Counted from the stretch's first letter, positions 42,995 to 52,379 are shown. The stretch is DNA of 64,000 nucleotides from Brevibacterium spongiae (GCF_026168515.1 NZ_CP093443.1:930001-994000); one strand, 5' to 3'. Numbers and translations: made by a program. Notes: a model not told the origin generated them from the letters alone.

Positions 42995-43528
42995 ATGAAG
43001 ATCACGGTACTCGAAGGCGATATCACCGAGGTGGCCGTCGACGCGATCGTCAATGCCGCGAATTCGTCTCTGCTCGGAGGCGGCGGGGTCGACGGAGCCA
43101 TCCATCGCGCGGCTGGTCCCGCGCTGCTCGAGGCCTGCCGGGAGGTCCGGCAGACCACCCATGTGCGCGGTCTCCCGCCCGGTCAGGCGGTGGCCACCTC
43201 GGCAGGGGATCTGCCCGCCCGCTGGGTCATCCACACGGTCGGACCGAACCGGAACGCGGGTGAGGCCGATCCCGAGATCCTCGAATCCTGCTTCGAATCG
43301 AGCCTCAACCTCGCCGAGGAGGTCGGTGCCACCTCGATCGCGTTCCCTGCGATCGGCGGCGGGGTCTACGGATGGTCAGCCAGGGATGTCGCCGAGGCGG
43401 CCCACAGCGTCATCGTCGACGGACGGTCCCGCGACCGCTGGGAATCGATCGCCGAAGTCCAGTTCGTCCTCTTCAGCGATCAGATGACGAGCGTGTTCTG
43501 CCAGGTCTTCGACCACGACCAGTGGTGA
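42995..43528 (+). CDS. Macro-domain protein (O-acetyl-ADP-ribose deacetylase-like)
   Basis: A 177-residue MacroD-type protein. It has VDAIVNAANSSLLGGGGVDGAIHRAAG, the conserved ADP-ribose-binding and catalytic segment, and later FPAIGGGVYGWSARDVAEAA. It hydrolyses O-acetyl-ADP-ribose or mono-ADP-ribosyl groups. It is followed 4 bp later by the VOC gene on the same strand; the two are probably co-transcribed. Confidence 0.94.
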   Translation: MKITVLEGDITEVAVDAIVNAANSSLLGGGGVDGAIHRAAGPALLEACREVRQTTHVRGLPPGQAVATSAGDLPARWVIHTVGPNRNAGEADPEILESCFESSLNLAEEVGATSIAFPAIGGGVYGWSARDVAEAAHSVIVDGRSRDRWESIAEVQFVLFSDQMTSVFCQVFDHDQW

Positions 43529-43532
43529 TGAC

Positions 43533-43886
43533 ATGAAGGTCAACAGGGTCATCCCGGACATCACCGTCGACGACATCGCGGCGGCGCGAGAATTCTATGC
43601 AGGCTTCCTCGGTCTGAGCAGTGAAGAGTTCAATCTCGGCTGGGTCGCGCGCTTCACCTCCCCGGACACCGGTGCGAGCGTGCAGGTGCTCACCGCCGAT
43701 GCCACAGGGCAGACGAACCCCGTGGCCTCGGTGCTCGTCGACGATGTGGATGCCGCTTACGCCGAGGCCAAGGAGCAGGGCATCGAGATCGTCCACCCGC
43801 TCACTCACGAGGAGTGGGGCGTGAGGCGATTCTTCGTTCGGGCGCCCGACGGCAGCGTGTTCAACATCGTCGCGCACCCGGAGTGA
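43533..43886 (+). CDS. VOC-family (glyoxalase-like) protein
   Basis: A 117-residue single VOC domain with two beta-alpha-beta-beta-beta halves. The start VIPDITVDDIAAAREFYAGFLGL and the C-terminal WGVRRFFVRAPDGSVFNIVAHPE carry typical metal-site positions. Substrates in this family range from methylglyoxal adducts to antibiotics; none can be assigned. Directly behind the macro-domain gene. Confidence 0.9.
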   Translation: MKVNRVIPDITVDDIAAAREFYAGFLGLSSEEFNLGWVARFTSPDTGASVQVLTADATGQTNPVASVLVDDVDAAYAEAKEQGIEIVHPLTHEEWGVRRFFVRAPDGSVFNIVAHPE

Positions 43887-43930
43887 CCGCGCGCCCCCAG
43901 TGACCGGGAACCTCGATGACCCTCCGGCGT

Positions 43931-44182
43931 TCACGCCGCCGTGTGACGCACCCTGTGCACGAGCGACACCGTCAGCGCGGCGATTGCGCAGCCGAGCGCG
44001 ATGAGCAGCGGGGTCCCGGAGATGATCGCCTCGACGACAAGTTCGGGTCCGGTCTGGAGTATCGGACCGACGACCTTGACGAGGAGGAACCCGAGGACTC
44101 CGAGAAGCAGGAAGAACGCCGCGCTCTTCCCGAGGCGGACCTGCAGGCTCTTGAGCGTGCCGTTGACGTTGTACCGGCTCAT
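43931..44182 (-). CDS. Small two-helix membrane protein
   Basis: An 83-residue protein with hydrophobic segments at ~20-43 and ~50-75 separated by TGPELV. No family recognised. ATG 44182 follows GAAGGTGATCGGTG; a GTG one codon upstream is equally possible. It is transcribed toward the VOC gene (convergent) and away from nothing obvious. Confidence 0.6.
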   Translation of the reverse strand: MSRYNVNGTLKSLQVRLGKSAAFFLLLGVLGFLLVKVVGPILQTGPELVVEAIISGTPLLIALGCAIAALTVSLVHRVRHTAA

Positions 44183-44301
44183 CACCGATCACCTTCGATT
44201 TCGACTATGGTCCAAACTCTTTGGGCTCTGCTTTGACGCTACTCCCGCAAACCGGGGAGGTCCTGGGCGATCGACGGATGTTCGATGAGAGCCGGCCTCG
44301 C

Positions 44302-44982
44302 TCAGCGCGGTGACCGACCGCCGGGGCGCACCAGCCCGGTCTCATAGGCGAGGACGATGAGGGCGGCACGGTCCCGAGCATCGAGGCGGGTGAGCAGCCG
44401 ACTGACGTAGGTGCGAGCCGTGGCCGGGCTGAGGAACAGCTCCGCGGCGATCTCATCATTGGTCAGGCCGCGTCCGATGCCGCTGAGCACCTCGACCTCA
44501 CGTTCGGTCAGCCCCTCGAGACCGCGATCGTCGGCGGCAGAAGGGCCGCCCTCCGCGACGGCCCGCATGACCGCGGCGGTGACCGACGGCGACAGCAGCG
44601 CATCACCGGCCGCGACGGTGCGGATCGCGCCACGCAGATCGTCGGCGGAGACGTCCTTGAGCAGGTAGCCGGCGGCACCGGTCCGGATCGCAGCGAACAC
44701 GTTCTCATCCTCGTCGAACGTGGTGAGCATGAGCACCCTCACTCCGTCGAGCTCGGCATCGGAGACGATCGCCCCAGTCGCTTCGATCCCGTCCATGACC
44801 GGCATGCGGATATCCATGAGCACGATATCGGGACGCAGCTCGCGCACAAAGGACAGGCCCGCCCGGCCATCGGCCGCCTCGGCGATGACGATGATGTCCC
44901 CATCACGTTCGGCCAGGGGCCGCAGGCCCGCCCGGACGAGTTCCTGATCATCGACGAGGACGACGCGGATCGGCTCGGTCAT
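44302..44982 (-). CDS. NarL/LuxR-type response regulator
   Basis: A 226-residue regulator. The receiver domain (~1-120) has the phosphoacceptor Asp in VLMDIRMPVMDG, the acidic pair VDDQ at the start and the late Lys in LLKDVS. The C-terminal LuxR HTH (~155-215) contains LTEREVEVLSGIGRGLTNDEIAAELFLS. Its ATG overlaps the kinase stop by 4 bp, so both are made together. Confidence 0.96.
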   Translation of the reverse strand: MTEPIRVVLVDDQELVRAGLRPLAERDGDIIVIAEAADGRAGLSFVRELRPDIVLMDIRMPVMDGIEATGAIVSDAELDGVRVLMLTTFDEDENVFAAIRTGAAGYLLKDVSADDLRGAIRTVAAGDALLSPSVTAAVMRAVAEGGPSAADDRGLEGLTEREVEVLSGIGRGLTNDEIAAELFLSPATARTYVSRLLTRLDARDRAALIVLAYETGLVRPGGRSPR

Positions 44983-46172
44983 GATTCGTCCCCACCGTGG
45001 ACCGGCAGATGCGCGGTCACCGCGAAGCCGCCCTCGGTCCTGCCTGCGCGGAGGCGGCCGCCGAGGAGGTCCGCCCGTTCCTGCATCCCGCGGATGCCCG
45101 CACCCGGACGCGTCTCCTCTGAGATCTCAGGCGACCCACCCGGTCCGTCATCGATGATCGAAACGACGAGCTCCCCGCGGCTTAACTGCGCCGTGACCTC
45201 GGCGGACGTCGCGCCGGAGTGCCGCAGCACATTCGTCAGCGATTCCTGAACGATCCGGAACGCCGCCGCATCGACTGCTCGAGGCAACGACGCAGGATCG
45301 ACGTCGACAGCGACGTCAAGATCGACTCCTGCTGCTCGGGCAGCGTCGACGACGGTTGCCACCGAGGCCAATCCCAGCGCCGAGGCGGGACCTCCGAATC
45401 CGTCCTCCCTGGACTCCTCCCGCAGAACCTTGACCGTACGACGCAGCTCCCGCAGCGCCTCGGAGGTGGCATCGCGGACCCGTTCGAGTGCGGCAGTCCG
45501 GTCGTCGGGGTCCTCGGCTTCAGCCGCCACCGAGGTGTGCAGGGAAGCCACGGACAAGGTGTGGCCGATCGTGTCGTGGAGGTCTCGGGCGATGCGCACG
45601 CGTTCGGACTGCATGTGCGCCTCGGCGGCCCGGGACTCTTCGGCGGCGGTGAGTGCGGCAATCCGTTCTGACTGGGCGCGGGTCTCCCGGACGAGCCGGA
45701 CCACGGACCCCAGCGCGATGGCCGCTGCGGCCAGGGCGAGTTCGGTGACGAAACCGTAGCCGGTCAGATGCGCCCGCGGGTCGACATCGTCGAACCGGTA
45801 GAACGTTGACACAGCCACGAGGACGGCGGCCCCGATGACCGCCCAGGAGGTGCGGCGCACATCGGCGGTGGAATAGAGGACGCCGACAGCGGGCAGAACC
45901 ATGCCGATCGGTGGGAGGCCGAGGGCGTAGTAGACGAAGATCCCGAGCACCGTCACCGCCAGCACAATCAGCGGCAGCCGACGGCGCAGAAGCAGCACCG
46001 CACCGAAGCCGAGTGCCCACGCGAAACCGGGGACTGGGGAGGAACCGGCGTCATCAGCGGCAATGACGAGGGAGATCACCAGTGTCACCGCGACGGCCAG
46101 GGAAGCATCGGTCAGGCGGGGTTCGACGCGCTCGCGCACGCTTCCCCGCACCTCCGACTCAGCTGCACCCAT
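44979..46172 (-). CDS. Sensor histidine kinase (HisKA_3, NarX/DesK-like)
   Basis: A 397-residue kinase with about five hydrophobic segments in the first 160 residues, no large extracellular domain, then the dimerisation/phosphoacceptor helix ERVRIARDLHDTIGHTLS (His) and a HATPase_c domain (VQESLTNVLRHSGA, DDGPGGS, GIRGMQERADLLGG). Partner of the overlapping response regulator. The stimulus is unknown. The divergent membrane protein/multicopper oxidase genes 152 bp away are candidate targets. Confidence 0.95.
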   Translation of the reverse strand: MGAAESEVRGSVRERVEPRLTDASLAVAVTLVISLVIAADDAGSSPVPGFAWALGFGAVLLLRRRLPLIVLAVTVLGIFVYYALGLPPIGMVLPAVGVLYSTADVRRTSWAVIGAAVLVAVSTFYRFDDVDPRAHLTGYGFVTELALAAAAIALGSVVRLVRETRAQSERIAALTAAEESRAAEAHMQSERVRIARDLHDTIGHTLSVASLHTSVAAEAEDPDDRTAALERVRDATSEALRELRRTVKVLREESREDGFGGPASALGLASVATVVDAARAAGVDLDVAVDVDPASLPRAVDAAAFRIVQESLTNVLRHSGATSAEVTAQLSRGELVVSIIDDGPGGSPEISEETRPGAGIRGMQERADLLGGRLRAGRTEGGFAVTAHLPVHGGDES

Positions 46173-46324
46173 GATTCCAGAATACGGAGCTTTCGCTCAT
46201 GACGCAGTCGTGCACAGGCGATCAACAGGTCGCCTGCAGGCGATCGGGCGCTCGCCTCGGGGAGGTCGGCAGTGACGCTTCGGGGCCGATGTGCCGGAAC
46301 CCGCCGAAGACGAGAGTTGAGGGC

Positions 46325-46729
46325 ATGAATACGACAACTCATGCGAAACGCCCCCTGTCCTGGCCCCTCATCGTCGGTCTGTCCTCCCTCGCGCTGCTGT
46401 GGCCGCTGACCGGACTGTGGCCCATCCTCGGCGAGGGACCCGTCCGCGCGTTCACCCTGCTCGGTCTCACCGGTGCGGTGTGGATCGGGACTGTCGGCTT
46501 CGCGCGGATCGCCCGGCCCGTGCTCACCCTGACGATCTGCGGTGCGGCACACGGGGTCCTCACCCTCGCCCTCGGCGGTCTGCTCGCCGGCACCGGAGCG
46601 ATCGGCGCCGGTCCCGCCATGCTCATGGCGTTCATCCCCAGTCTGGCGATGGGTGCCGGAGTCGGCGCTCTGGCCGGTCTGGCGGCCGCGGGCATCCAGG
46701 CGATGCTCGGTCGGCGGGAGGAACGATGA
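46325..46729 (+). CDS. Small membrane protein upstream of the multicopper oxidase
   Basis: A 134-residue protein with four hydrophobic segments. ATG 46325 (MNTTTHAKRP) follows GTTGAGGGC; the frame extends upstream, but those residues are polar and unlikely to belong. Its stop overlaps the multicopper oxidase ATG as ATGA, so it is coupled to that gene and may share its function (metal handling or membrane assembly). No family recognised. Confidence 0.75.
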   Translation: MNTTTHAKRPLSWPLIVGLSSLALLWPLTGLWPILGEGPVRAFTLLGLTGAVWIGTVGFARIARPVLTLTICGAAHGVLTLALGGLLAGTGAIGAGPAMLMAFIPSLAMGAGVGALAGLAAAGIQAMLGRREER

Positions 46730-48228
46730 GACCGCGCAGGACCGTTGCGGTTGCGGCCGTCTCACTGGTCGTCGCGGTCGGTCTGGCTGCGTGCGGAGTC
46801 TCGACCACCTCGGTGACGGAGGCGGAGTTCACGAACGAACTGGCCATTCCACCGTTGGCCGATTCGCACGTCGAAGATGGGGTGCGGACCTTCGACCTCA
46901 CCGCGCAGACCGGGACGACACAATTCCCCGGTCAGGACGGACCGACCAAGACCTGGGGGTTCAACAGTGCATTTCCCGGTCCGACCCTGCGGGCCGAGCG
47001 CGGAGAGAAGGTCGCCGTGAACGTCGAGAATGCACTGCCCGAAGCCACCAGTGTGCACTGGCACGGCATGCACCTGCCGGCCGAGATGGACGGCGGACCG
47101 CATCAGATGATCGAGTCCGGGGCGACGTGGACGCCGCAGTGGACGATCGACCAACCCGCGGCGAGCCTCTGGTACCACCCGCACCCGCACGGGCAGACCG
47201 AGGACCACGTGTATCAGGGGTTGGCGGGAATGGTCATCCTCGATGACGACGCCAGCACCGAGGCGGATCTTCCACACGAATACGGAGTCGACGACCTCCC
47301 GCTCATCGTCCAGGACAAGTCGTTCACCGGCGACTCCGAACTCGAACTCTCCCATGACGGGGCCGAACCCGGAATGCTCGGCGACACCGCCATGGTCAAC
47401 GGAACCATCGGCGGGGTGCAGGAAGTGACGTCGGAGAAGGTGCGGCTGCGCCTGCTCAACGGGTCGACAGCACGGACCTACGCGTTCGAGATCCCCGACC
47501 GGACGATGGACCTCATCGCCGGTGACGGCGGGCTCCTCGACGAACCCGCCGAGGTGGACCGGCTCCGGCTGGCGCCGGGGGAGCGCGCCGAGGTGGTCGT
47601 GGACTTCACCGCGGGTGAGACGGTCCGGCTGCGCTCGGCAGAAGTCGACCTCGGCGGGGTGGCGGTGCCTGCGACGATGGGCGGCAACGACTCCTTCGAC
47701 GTCCTCGAATTCCGAGCTGCGAAGACACTGACCCCTTCGCCCGAACCCGCATGGTCGTCGTCCGAGCACGCTGACCATGATGCCCTGGACGAGGCCGATG
47801 CGGTCAAGACTCGGACATTCGAGCTCGAAGAGAGGGAGATCAACGGGGAACGGATGGACATGAACCGTATCGACGAAATCGTCCATGTCGGTGATACGGA
47901 GGTGTGGGAGGTGCGCAGCAGGCAGCCGATCCCGCACAGCTTCCACGTCCATGACGTGCAGTTCGAGGTGCTCGACGTCGATGGCGAAGCACCACCGGTG
48001 GAGATGAGCGGGCGCAAAGACACGATCTACCTCGAACCGAACCGCGACTACCGTCTGCTCATGCGCTTCGAGGACTATACGAACCCGCATCTGCCGTAAA
48101 TGTACCACTGCCACATGCTGCTGCACGAAGACGAGGGGATGATGGGGCAGTTCGTCGTCATCGACCCGGACCAGGAGAGTGAGGTCGGGGTGCCGGGAGC
48201 CTCCGAGGGAGGCGGGCACGAGCACTGA
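46726..48228 (+). pseudogene. Multicopper oxidase broken by an in-frame TAA
   Basis: An MCO with lipobox LAAC at ~23, then Cu-binding motifs HWHGMHLP and WYHPHPHGQTEDHVYQGLAG, and late HSFHVHDVQF. At codon 458 the expected Tyr of PYMYHCH is TAA (48097-48099). The frame then continues for 42 more codons through MYHCHMLLHEDEGMMGQFVV, which carries the type 1 copper Cys, His and Met ligands, to a TGA at 48226-48228. The product ending at 458 would lack the electron-entry site. The first codon after the stop is ATG, so a separate 42-residue peptide by reinitiation is conceivable. A sequencing error is the main alternative. Confidence 0.85.
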
Positions 48229-48234
48229 GCTGGG

Positions 48235-49020
48235 TCAGATGAGCCCCGCCGCGAATCCGCGGGCGTAGGCGTCGACGAGGTCAGCGGCCATCGCCGAGCG
48301 CATCTGCCGGATGAGCAGCCGCCGCTGGACAGGTTCGCCGAGGATGTCGAGCACTTTCTGACCGTCAGGCGGGGCGAACGGTCGGGCCGCGATCTTCGCA
48401 CAGTGATAGCTTGCGGCCGCGACGATGTCGGCGTCGGTGGCCTCGAGAGCTTCGTCATCGTTCCACACATCGTCATCGAAAGGACTTTCGGACAGCGCAT
48501 TGAGAATGGTCGCGAGGTCGATGGCATCCTTGGGGTTGTCCTCGTGGCGCTCACTCCAGGCGAGGATCTTCAGCGCGGTCAGCGCGGCCGGAGACGCGAC
48601 CTGCACCACGGTTCCCTTCGGCAGCCGTACCGTCACCGATGTCGCATGGGCCTCTGCAATCCCGGTGGCGTCGAAGACGGAGCCATCCGAGAAAGTCACC
48701 GCTCGGCCGACCTCGTTGCCGCCGAAGGGAATGACATCGATCTCGACGCCGAGCACTGTGAATTTGTGCGGTGCGCTGCCCTTGCGGGCAAGCACCTGGG
48801 TGAGCGCGCGAAAATGGTCGTCGTCGCGGACTGCGACTGCGATGTCGATGTCCTTCGTAGCGCGGACAGGGGCGGTGCGCTGTTGAGAATGGATGACGAG
48901 GTCGCGGGCTGCGGCACCGATGACGAGGAACTCGACGCCCACAGTCCGGCAGGCCGCTGCGAGTTCCCGGAGGACGTCCTCGGGAACCGGCACATCTTCG
49001 TGCCCAGCGAGGTCGATCAT
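48235..49020 (-). CDS. AbiEii-like nucleotidyltransferase (putative type IV toxin)
   Basis: A 261-residue nucleotidyltransferase. The polymerase-beta-type motif with metal Asp pair is in VRATKDIDIAVAV after GAAARDL, and a Lys-Ile-Leu segment (ALKILAWSERHEDNPKDAIDLATIL) matches the AbiEii/MenA-like DUF1814 group. It overlaps the upstream regulator-like gene by 4 bp (ATGA). With that partner it forms a type IV toxin-antitoxin candidate. The 5-bp spacer to the broken multicopper oxidase is convergent. Confidence 0.8.
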   Translation of the reverse strand: MIDLAGHEDVPVPEDVLRELAAACRTVGVEFLVIGAAARDLVIHSQQRTAPVRATKDIDIAVAVRDDDHFRALTQVLARKGSAPHKFTVLGVEIDVIPFGGNEVGRAVTFSDGSVFDATGIAEAHATSVTVRLPKGTVVQVASPAALTALKILAWSERHEDNPKDAIDLATILNALSESPFDDDVWNDDEALEATDADIVAAASYHCAKIAARPFAPPDGQKVLDILGEPVQRRLLIRQMRSAMAADLVDAYARGFAAGLI

Positions 49021-50042
49021 CGCTCACCGTGTGCGAATTCGGCGCTGATCTCGTCGGTGCGCGGATCGTCTTCGAGCAGCAGATCGGCACGGATGAGGAG
49101 CCTGGGAACGGTATGGTCCACCGTGGGAACCGGCGGGGTTCGCCACAGTGCCGGGCGGAGCCGGATCGTCCCGTGCTCATCCTTGCGCAGCCGCCCCCGG
49201 CGGATGAGTTCTCTGCGCGCGCGGTCGTCGGTGTCGACGTGGATGAGCGCGGTCGCCGGGCGAATCGGCGCCCCGAGTCGGGCGGCGGCAACTTCAGAGC
49301 CGAAGAGCGCGCCCTCAGGCAGGACAGCGTCGAGCACGTCGTTGGGGGTGGCCCACAGGTCACTGGTGAAGCGCTCCTCCGGCCAGGCCGTCGGCTGCTG
49401 GGCCGAGTATGCGGAGATCCATTCACGTTCGAGTGCATCTCGCCGCAGCAGGTTGTTGCGCTTGCCTTCCACCATGGGCGGTGTGCGATCGCGCAGTGCT
49501 CGAAGGACGCGGTTGACTGTGCCCAGCGATGTTCCCGAAGTCTCAGCGAGTGCTCGCTGGGCGGGAGTGGTGCCGAAGTGCTCGGCCGACGCCAAGAGTG
49601 CGAAGGTCACGGGAAGTCCTGCGCGTGTGAATGGGGCCGCAGCGCTGGGGGTCGAAGTCGGGCCGGCGGCGCGGCGACCGCGGATCTCAATGACGATCCC
49701 GCTGCTGCGCAGCGAGGCATTCCCCGCCGAGTCCACAAAGCCGCCCCAGCCGCGTTCGCGCAGCTGACCGGCTCGTGCGTCGGACACGCGCTCGGTGATG
49801 AGGATCGTTCGCTCGTCATGGGGGAGGAGGGTGATGTCCGATGCATTCACCGTGGCAGCGGCGATCGCCGGGAACGGGTGCTGGTCGTGTCCGTCGTCGA
49901 TGGTGAGCGTACCGGGGACAGCTCGTCCGAGATCACCTGCGTGCGCCGACCAACTGGCACGCAGACCCGCCTCGGCGAGTTCGTTGACGGCGTGCGCGAC
50001 GAACGCCGGGGTGTCACGAACCCTGTGTTCAATGATCGACAT
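49017..50042 (-). CDS. AbiEi-like antitoxin/regulator
   Basis: A 341-residue protein with a helix-turn-helix-like region (TPAQRALAETSGTSLGTVNRVLRAL) near the middle and a C-terminal part resembling AbiEi antitoxin C-terminal domains. It is upstream of and overlaps the nucleotidyltransferase, as AbiEi precedes AbiEii. ATG 50042 is preferred to 50063: a TATCAT -10 box lies 6 bases before it, suggesting a leaderless message, and its promoter is inside nested inverted repeats that such antitoxins typically bind. Confidence 0.7.
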   Translation of the reverse strand: MSIIEHRVRDTPAFVAHAVNELAEAGLRASWSAHAGDLGRAVPGTLTIDDGHDQHPFPAIAAATVNASDITLLPHDERTILITERVSDARAGQLRERGWGGFVDSAGNASLRSSGIVIEIRGRRAAGPTSTPSAAAPFTRAGLPVTFALLASAEHFGTTPAQRALAETSGTSLGTVNRVLRALRDRTPPMVEGKRNNLLRRDALEREWISAYSAQQPTAWPEERFTSDLWATPNDVLDAVLPEGALFGSEVAAARLGAPIRPATALIHVDTDDRARRELIRRGRLRKDEHGTIRLRPALWRTPPVPTVDHTVPRLLIRADLLLEDDPRTDEISAEFAHGER

Positions 50043-50085
50043 ATGTTCATGATAGTTGAACATTGCCGAATATTGAACACAGGGT
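50020..50085 (-). promoter_or_regulatory. Nested inverted-repeat operator/promoter of the AbiE-like pair
   Basis: Outer arms ACCCTGTGTTCAAT (50020-50033) and its perfect 14-bp complement (50072-50085); inner arms ATGTTCA (50043-50049) and TGAACAT (50057-50063) share the TGTTCA core. The minus-strand -10 TATCAT (50054-50049) lies inside, and the start codon at 50042 lies between the two left arms. This fits negative autoregulation by the antitoxin. Confidence 0.65.
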
Positions 50086-50103
50086 GCGCGGGCGATCAGT
50101 CAC

Positions 50104-50862
50104 TCACACCGCGGTGTAGCCGCCGTCGATGAGGTAGTAGGCGCCGGTGACGAACGAGGCGTCATCGGAGAGCAGGAAGCTCACGACCTTCGCGACCTCC
50201 TCGGCGGTGCCCAAACGGCCGAGCGGATGCTTGGCCTTGAGGCCCTCGATGACTTCGGCGTCGAGGCTCGATTCGAGCAGCGGGGTCGTGATGTAGCCGG
50301 GGCCGACGGCATTGATGCGCAGGCCGTCGGCGCCGTATTCGGCGGCGGCGTTCTTCGTGATGCCGACGACACCGTGCTTGGCGGCGGTGTAGGCGCCGTT
50401 GTTGATCGCGGCGACGGTTCCATGGACGGAGGCCATGTTGACGATCGCGGAGTCCTTCGCGCCTGTCTTGAGCATGGCCGGGATCTGGAATCGCATTCCG
50501 TAGAGGACCCCGTTGAGGTTGACGTCGATGACCTTGTCCCAGGATTCGAGGTCGGTCTCTCCTGCCGGGAGCTGTTTGCCGCCGATGCCGGCGTTGTTCA
50601 CCGCGAAGTTGAGGCCGCCGTAGGTGTCGACTGCGTGCTGGACGACCTTTTCGGAGTCTTCCTTCGAGCTCGTGTCCTGTTGGATCGCCGAGGCGGTTCC
50701 GTCGGAATCTGTGATCTCGTCGGCGACGCGCTGAGCGGCGTCGAGGTTGATGTCGGTGATGACAACCTTGGCGCCCTTCGAGGCGAGGTCCTTGGAGATC
50801 GCCTCTCCGAGTCCTGATCCGCCGCCGGTGACGAGTGCGACCTTATCCGTGAAATCTGCCAT
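50104..50862 (-). CDS. SDR-family oxidoreductase (cyclohexanol/glucose dehydrogenase-like)
   Basis: A 252-residue classical SDR. Cofactor motif TGGGSGLG with an acidic ITDIN at the end of strand 2 (NAD preference), NNAGIGG, catalytic Ser in MASVHG, YTAAK and the C-terminal GAYYLIDGGYTAV. ATG 50862 has GAAGGTCACC upstream. The frame is open further but with no homology. The substrate is unknown. Confidence 0.92.
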   Translation of the reverse strand: MADFTDKVALVTGGGSGLGEAISKDLASKGAKVVITDINLDAAQRVADEITDSDGTASAIQQDTSSKEDSEKVVQHAVDTYGGLNFAVNNAGIGGKQLPAGETDLESWDKVIDVNLNGVLYGMRFQIPAMLKTGAKDSAIVNMASVHGTVAAINNGAYTAAKHGVVGITKNAAAEYGADGLRINAVGPGYITTPLLESSLDAEVIEGLKAKHPLGRLGTAEEVAKVVSFLLSDDASFVTGAYYLIDGGYTAV

Positions 50863-51061
50863 GGTGGTGACCTTCTTTCTCGAAAATCTGCGGAGCCCAG
50901 CTGATGTGGCCCTCACCAGGAACAACAGCGGAAAGTCGGGATGCATTCCGCTCCGTGCGGGACTGTTCGGTCACTCGGAGCATTGATTGTCAGTCCGAAA
51001 CGGTGGTTCACTGGTTGCATTCTGCAATCAGATTTCTCGTTCAACGATTCGAGGGGGAGCA

Positions 51062-51625
51062 ATGGGAAAAGTGGCATGGGGTTTCACCGCCTCGATCGAC
51101 GGGTTCATCGCCGGACCGGAGCACGATATGTCGTGGCTCTCGGCCTCGGAGCCCAACGCCGAAGGCACCACCGAGGACATGGCCTCGAAGGTCGCAATCA
51201 TCATCTCCGGCCGGCGCGGCTACGACGCGGCCAAGGCACAGGCCGACGAACGCGACGAACTGACCTCGGAACCCTACGGAGGTGCGTGGTCGGGGACGGA
51301 ATTCATCCTCACCCACCGTCCCGAGGAGCTCGCCGGAGACACCTCGGTGACGGCATTGAATTGCACCATCACTGAGGCGATCGAGCAGGCCCGGGCCATC
51401 GCCGGTGATCGTGACATCCAGATCATCAGCGCCGATATCGCCCGGCAGGCCCTCGAAGTCGACCTCATCGACGAACTCCAGGTCTACGTCGCTCCGGTCT
51501 TCCTCGGCGACGGCACCAGGATCTTCGACGTCCCCGGCGGCAGGCGCGTCGATTGGGAGCTCGAGACGATCGATGAGGCGAACGCGCGCAGCTTCGGGCG
51601 CACGTACCGTCCGAAACGTCGGTGA
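51062..51625 (+). CDS. Dihydrofolate-reductase-like (RibD C-terminal) protein
   Basis: A 187-residue protein of the YwjB/YyaP group: SIDGFIAGPEHDMSWL at the N-terminus and FLGDGTRIFD near the C-terminus are typical. It binds NADPH-like ligands, but cellular roles are mostly unknown. ATG 51062 follows GAGGGGGAGCA. Divergent from the SDR gene. Confidence 0.9.
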   Translation: MGKVAWGFTASIDGFIAGPEHDMSWLSASEPNAEGTTEDMASKVAIIISGRRGYDAAKAQADERDELTSEPYGGAWSGTEFILTHRPEELAGDTSVTALNCTITEAIEQARAIAGDRDIQIISADIARQALEVDLIDELQVYVAPVFLGDGTRIFDVPGGRRVDWELETIDEANARSFGRTYRPKRR

Positions 51626-51629
51626 TAAC

Positions 51630-52379
51630 TCAGCTCTCGCGTCGGCTGAGTTCGAAGAGGATCCGCAGAGCCTCCTCGTCGAAGTCCTCACCGGAGTCGA
51701 TGTCCGGGGCACCTTCGCGGACCTCCGAGTGGAGCTGCTCCATCCGCCGGTCGAGCTGGTCGGAGGCCGCAGCCGCCTCGGTGAGTTCAGCGATGAGCCG
51801 ATCGGGGACATCTCCGTCGAACTTGTAATGGATCTTGTGCTCGAGGCTCGCCCAGAAATCCATCGCGATCGTGCGGATCTGCACCTCGCAGATCACCGGG
51901 ACCGGGCCGCCGTGGAGGAACACGGGCACCTCGAGGATCGCGTGCAGGCTGCGGTAGCCGTTGGGCTTCGGGTTCGCGATGTAGTCCTTGATCTCCACGA
52001 CCCGGATATCGTCCTGGGCCGTGAGCAGCTCGAGCACATGATAGGTGTCGGCGACGAAGCTGCAGGTGATGCGGATGCCGGCGATGTCCGTGATCTTCCG
52101 GCGGATGACATCGACATCGAGCGGCAGGCCCCGACGATGGACCTTCTCCAGCAGACTGCGCGGGGACTTCACACGAGAGGAGATGTGCTCGATCGGGTTG
52201 TAGCTGTGGGTATGGGCCGACTCTTCACGCAGGATCGCAAGCTTCGTGAGCACCTCGTTGACGACGAACCGGTGATGCATGAGCATCCTCGAGAAGTCCT
52301 GCCGCAGAGTGCGGATGCTCTCGATCTGGTGCGGCGACAGCGCCGTGTCCTCTGCCTTCATGTCTCTCCCGGTCTCCAT
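51630..52379 (-). CDS. Small alarmone synthetase (RelQ/YjbM-like)
   Basis: A 249-residue (p)ppGpp synthetase domain alone, without hydrolase or TGS domains. Synthetase motifs are ITDIAGIRI, NPKPNGYRSLHAIL and ICEVQIRTIAMDFWASLEHKIHYK. It would make ppGpp/pppGpp in response to expression level, adding to the long RelA/SpoT protein encoded elsewhere. It is convergent with the DHFR-like gene, with 4 bp between stops. Confidence 0.94.
   Translation of the reverse strand: METGRDMKAEDTALSPHQIESIRTLRQDFSRMLMHHRFVVNEVLTKLAILREESAHTHSYNPIEHISSRVKSPRSLLEKVHRRGLPLDVDVIRRKITDIAGIRITCSFVADTYHVLELLTAQDDIRVVEIKDYIANPKPNGYRSLHAILEVPVFLHGGPVPVICEVQIRTIAMDFWASLEHKIHYKFDGDVPDRLIAELTEAAAASDQLDRRMEQLHSEVREGAPDIDSGEDFDEEALRILFELSRRES

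Noticed and set aside
48097..48099. Recoded stop (selenocysteine or pyrrolysine) in the multicopper oxidase
   Set aside because: The codon is TAA, which is not used for either, and the expected residue is Tyr.
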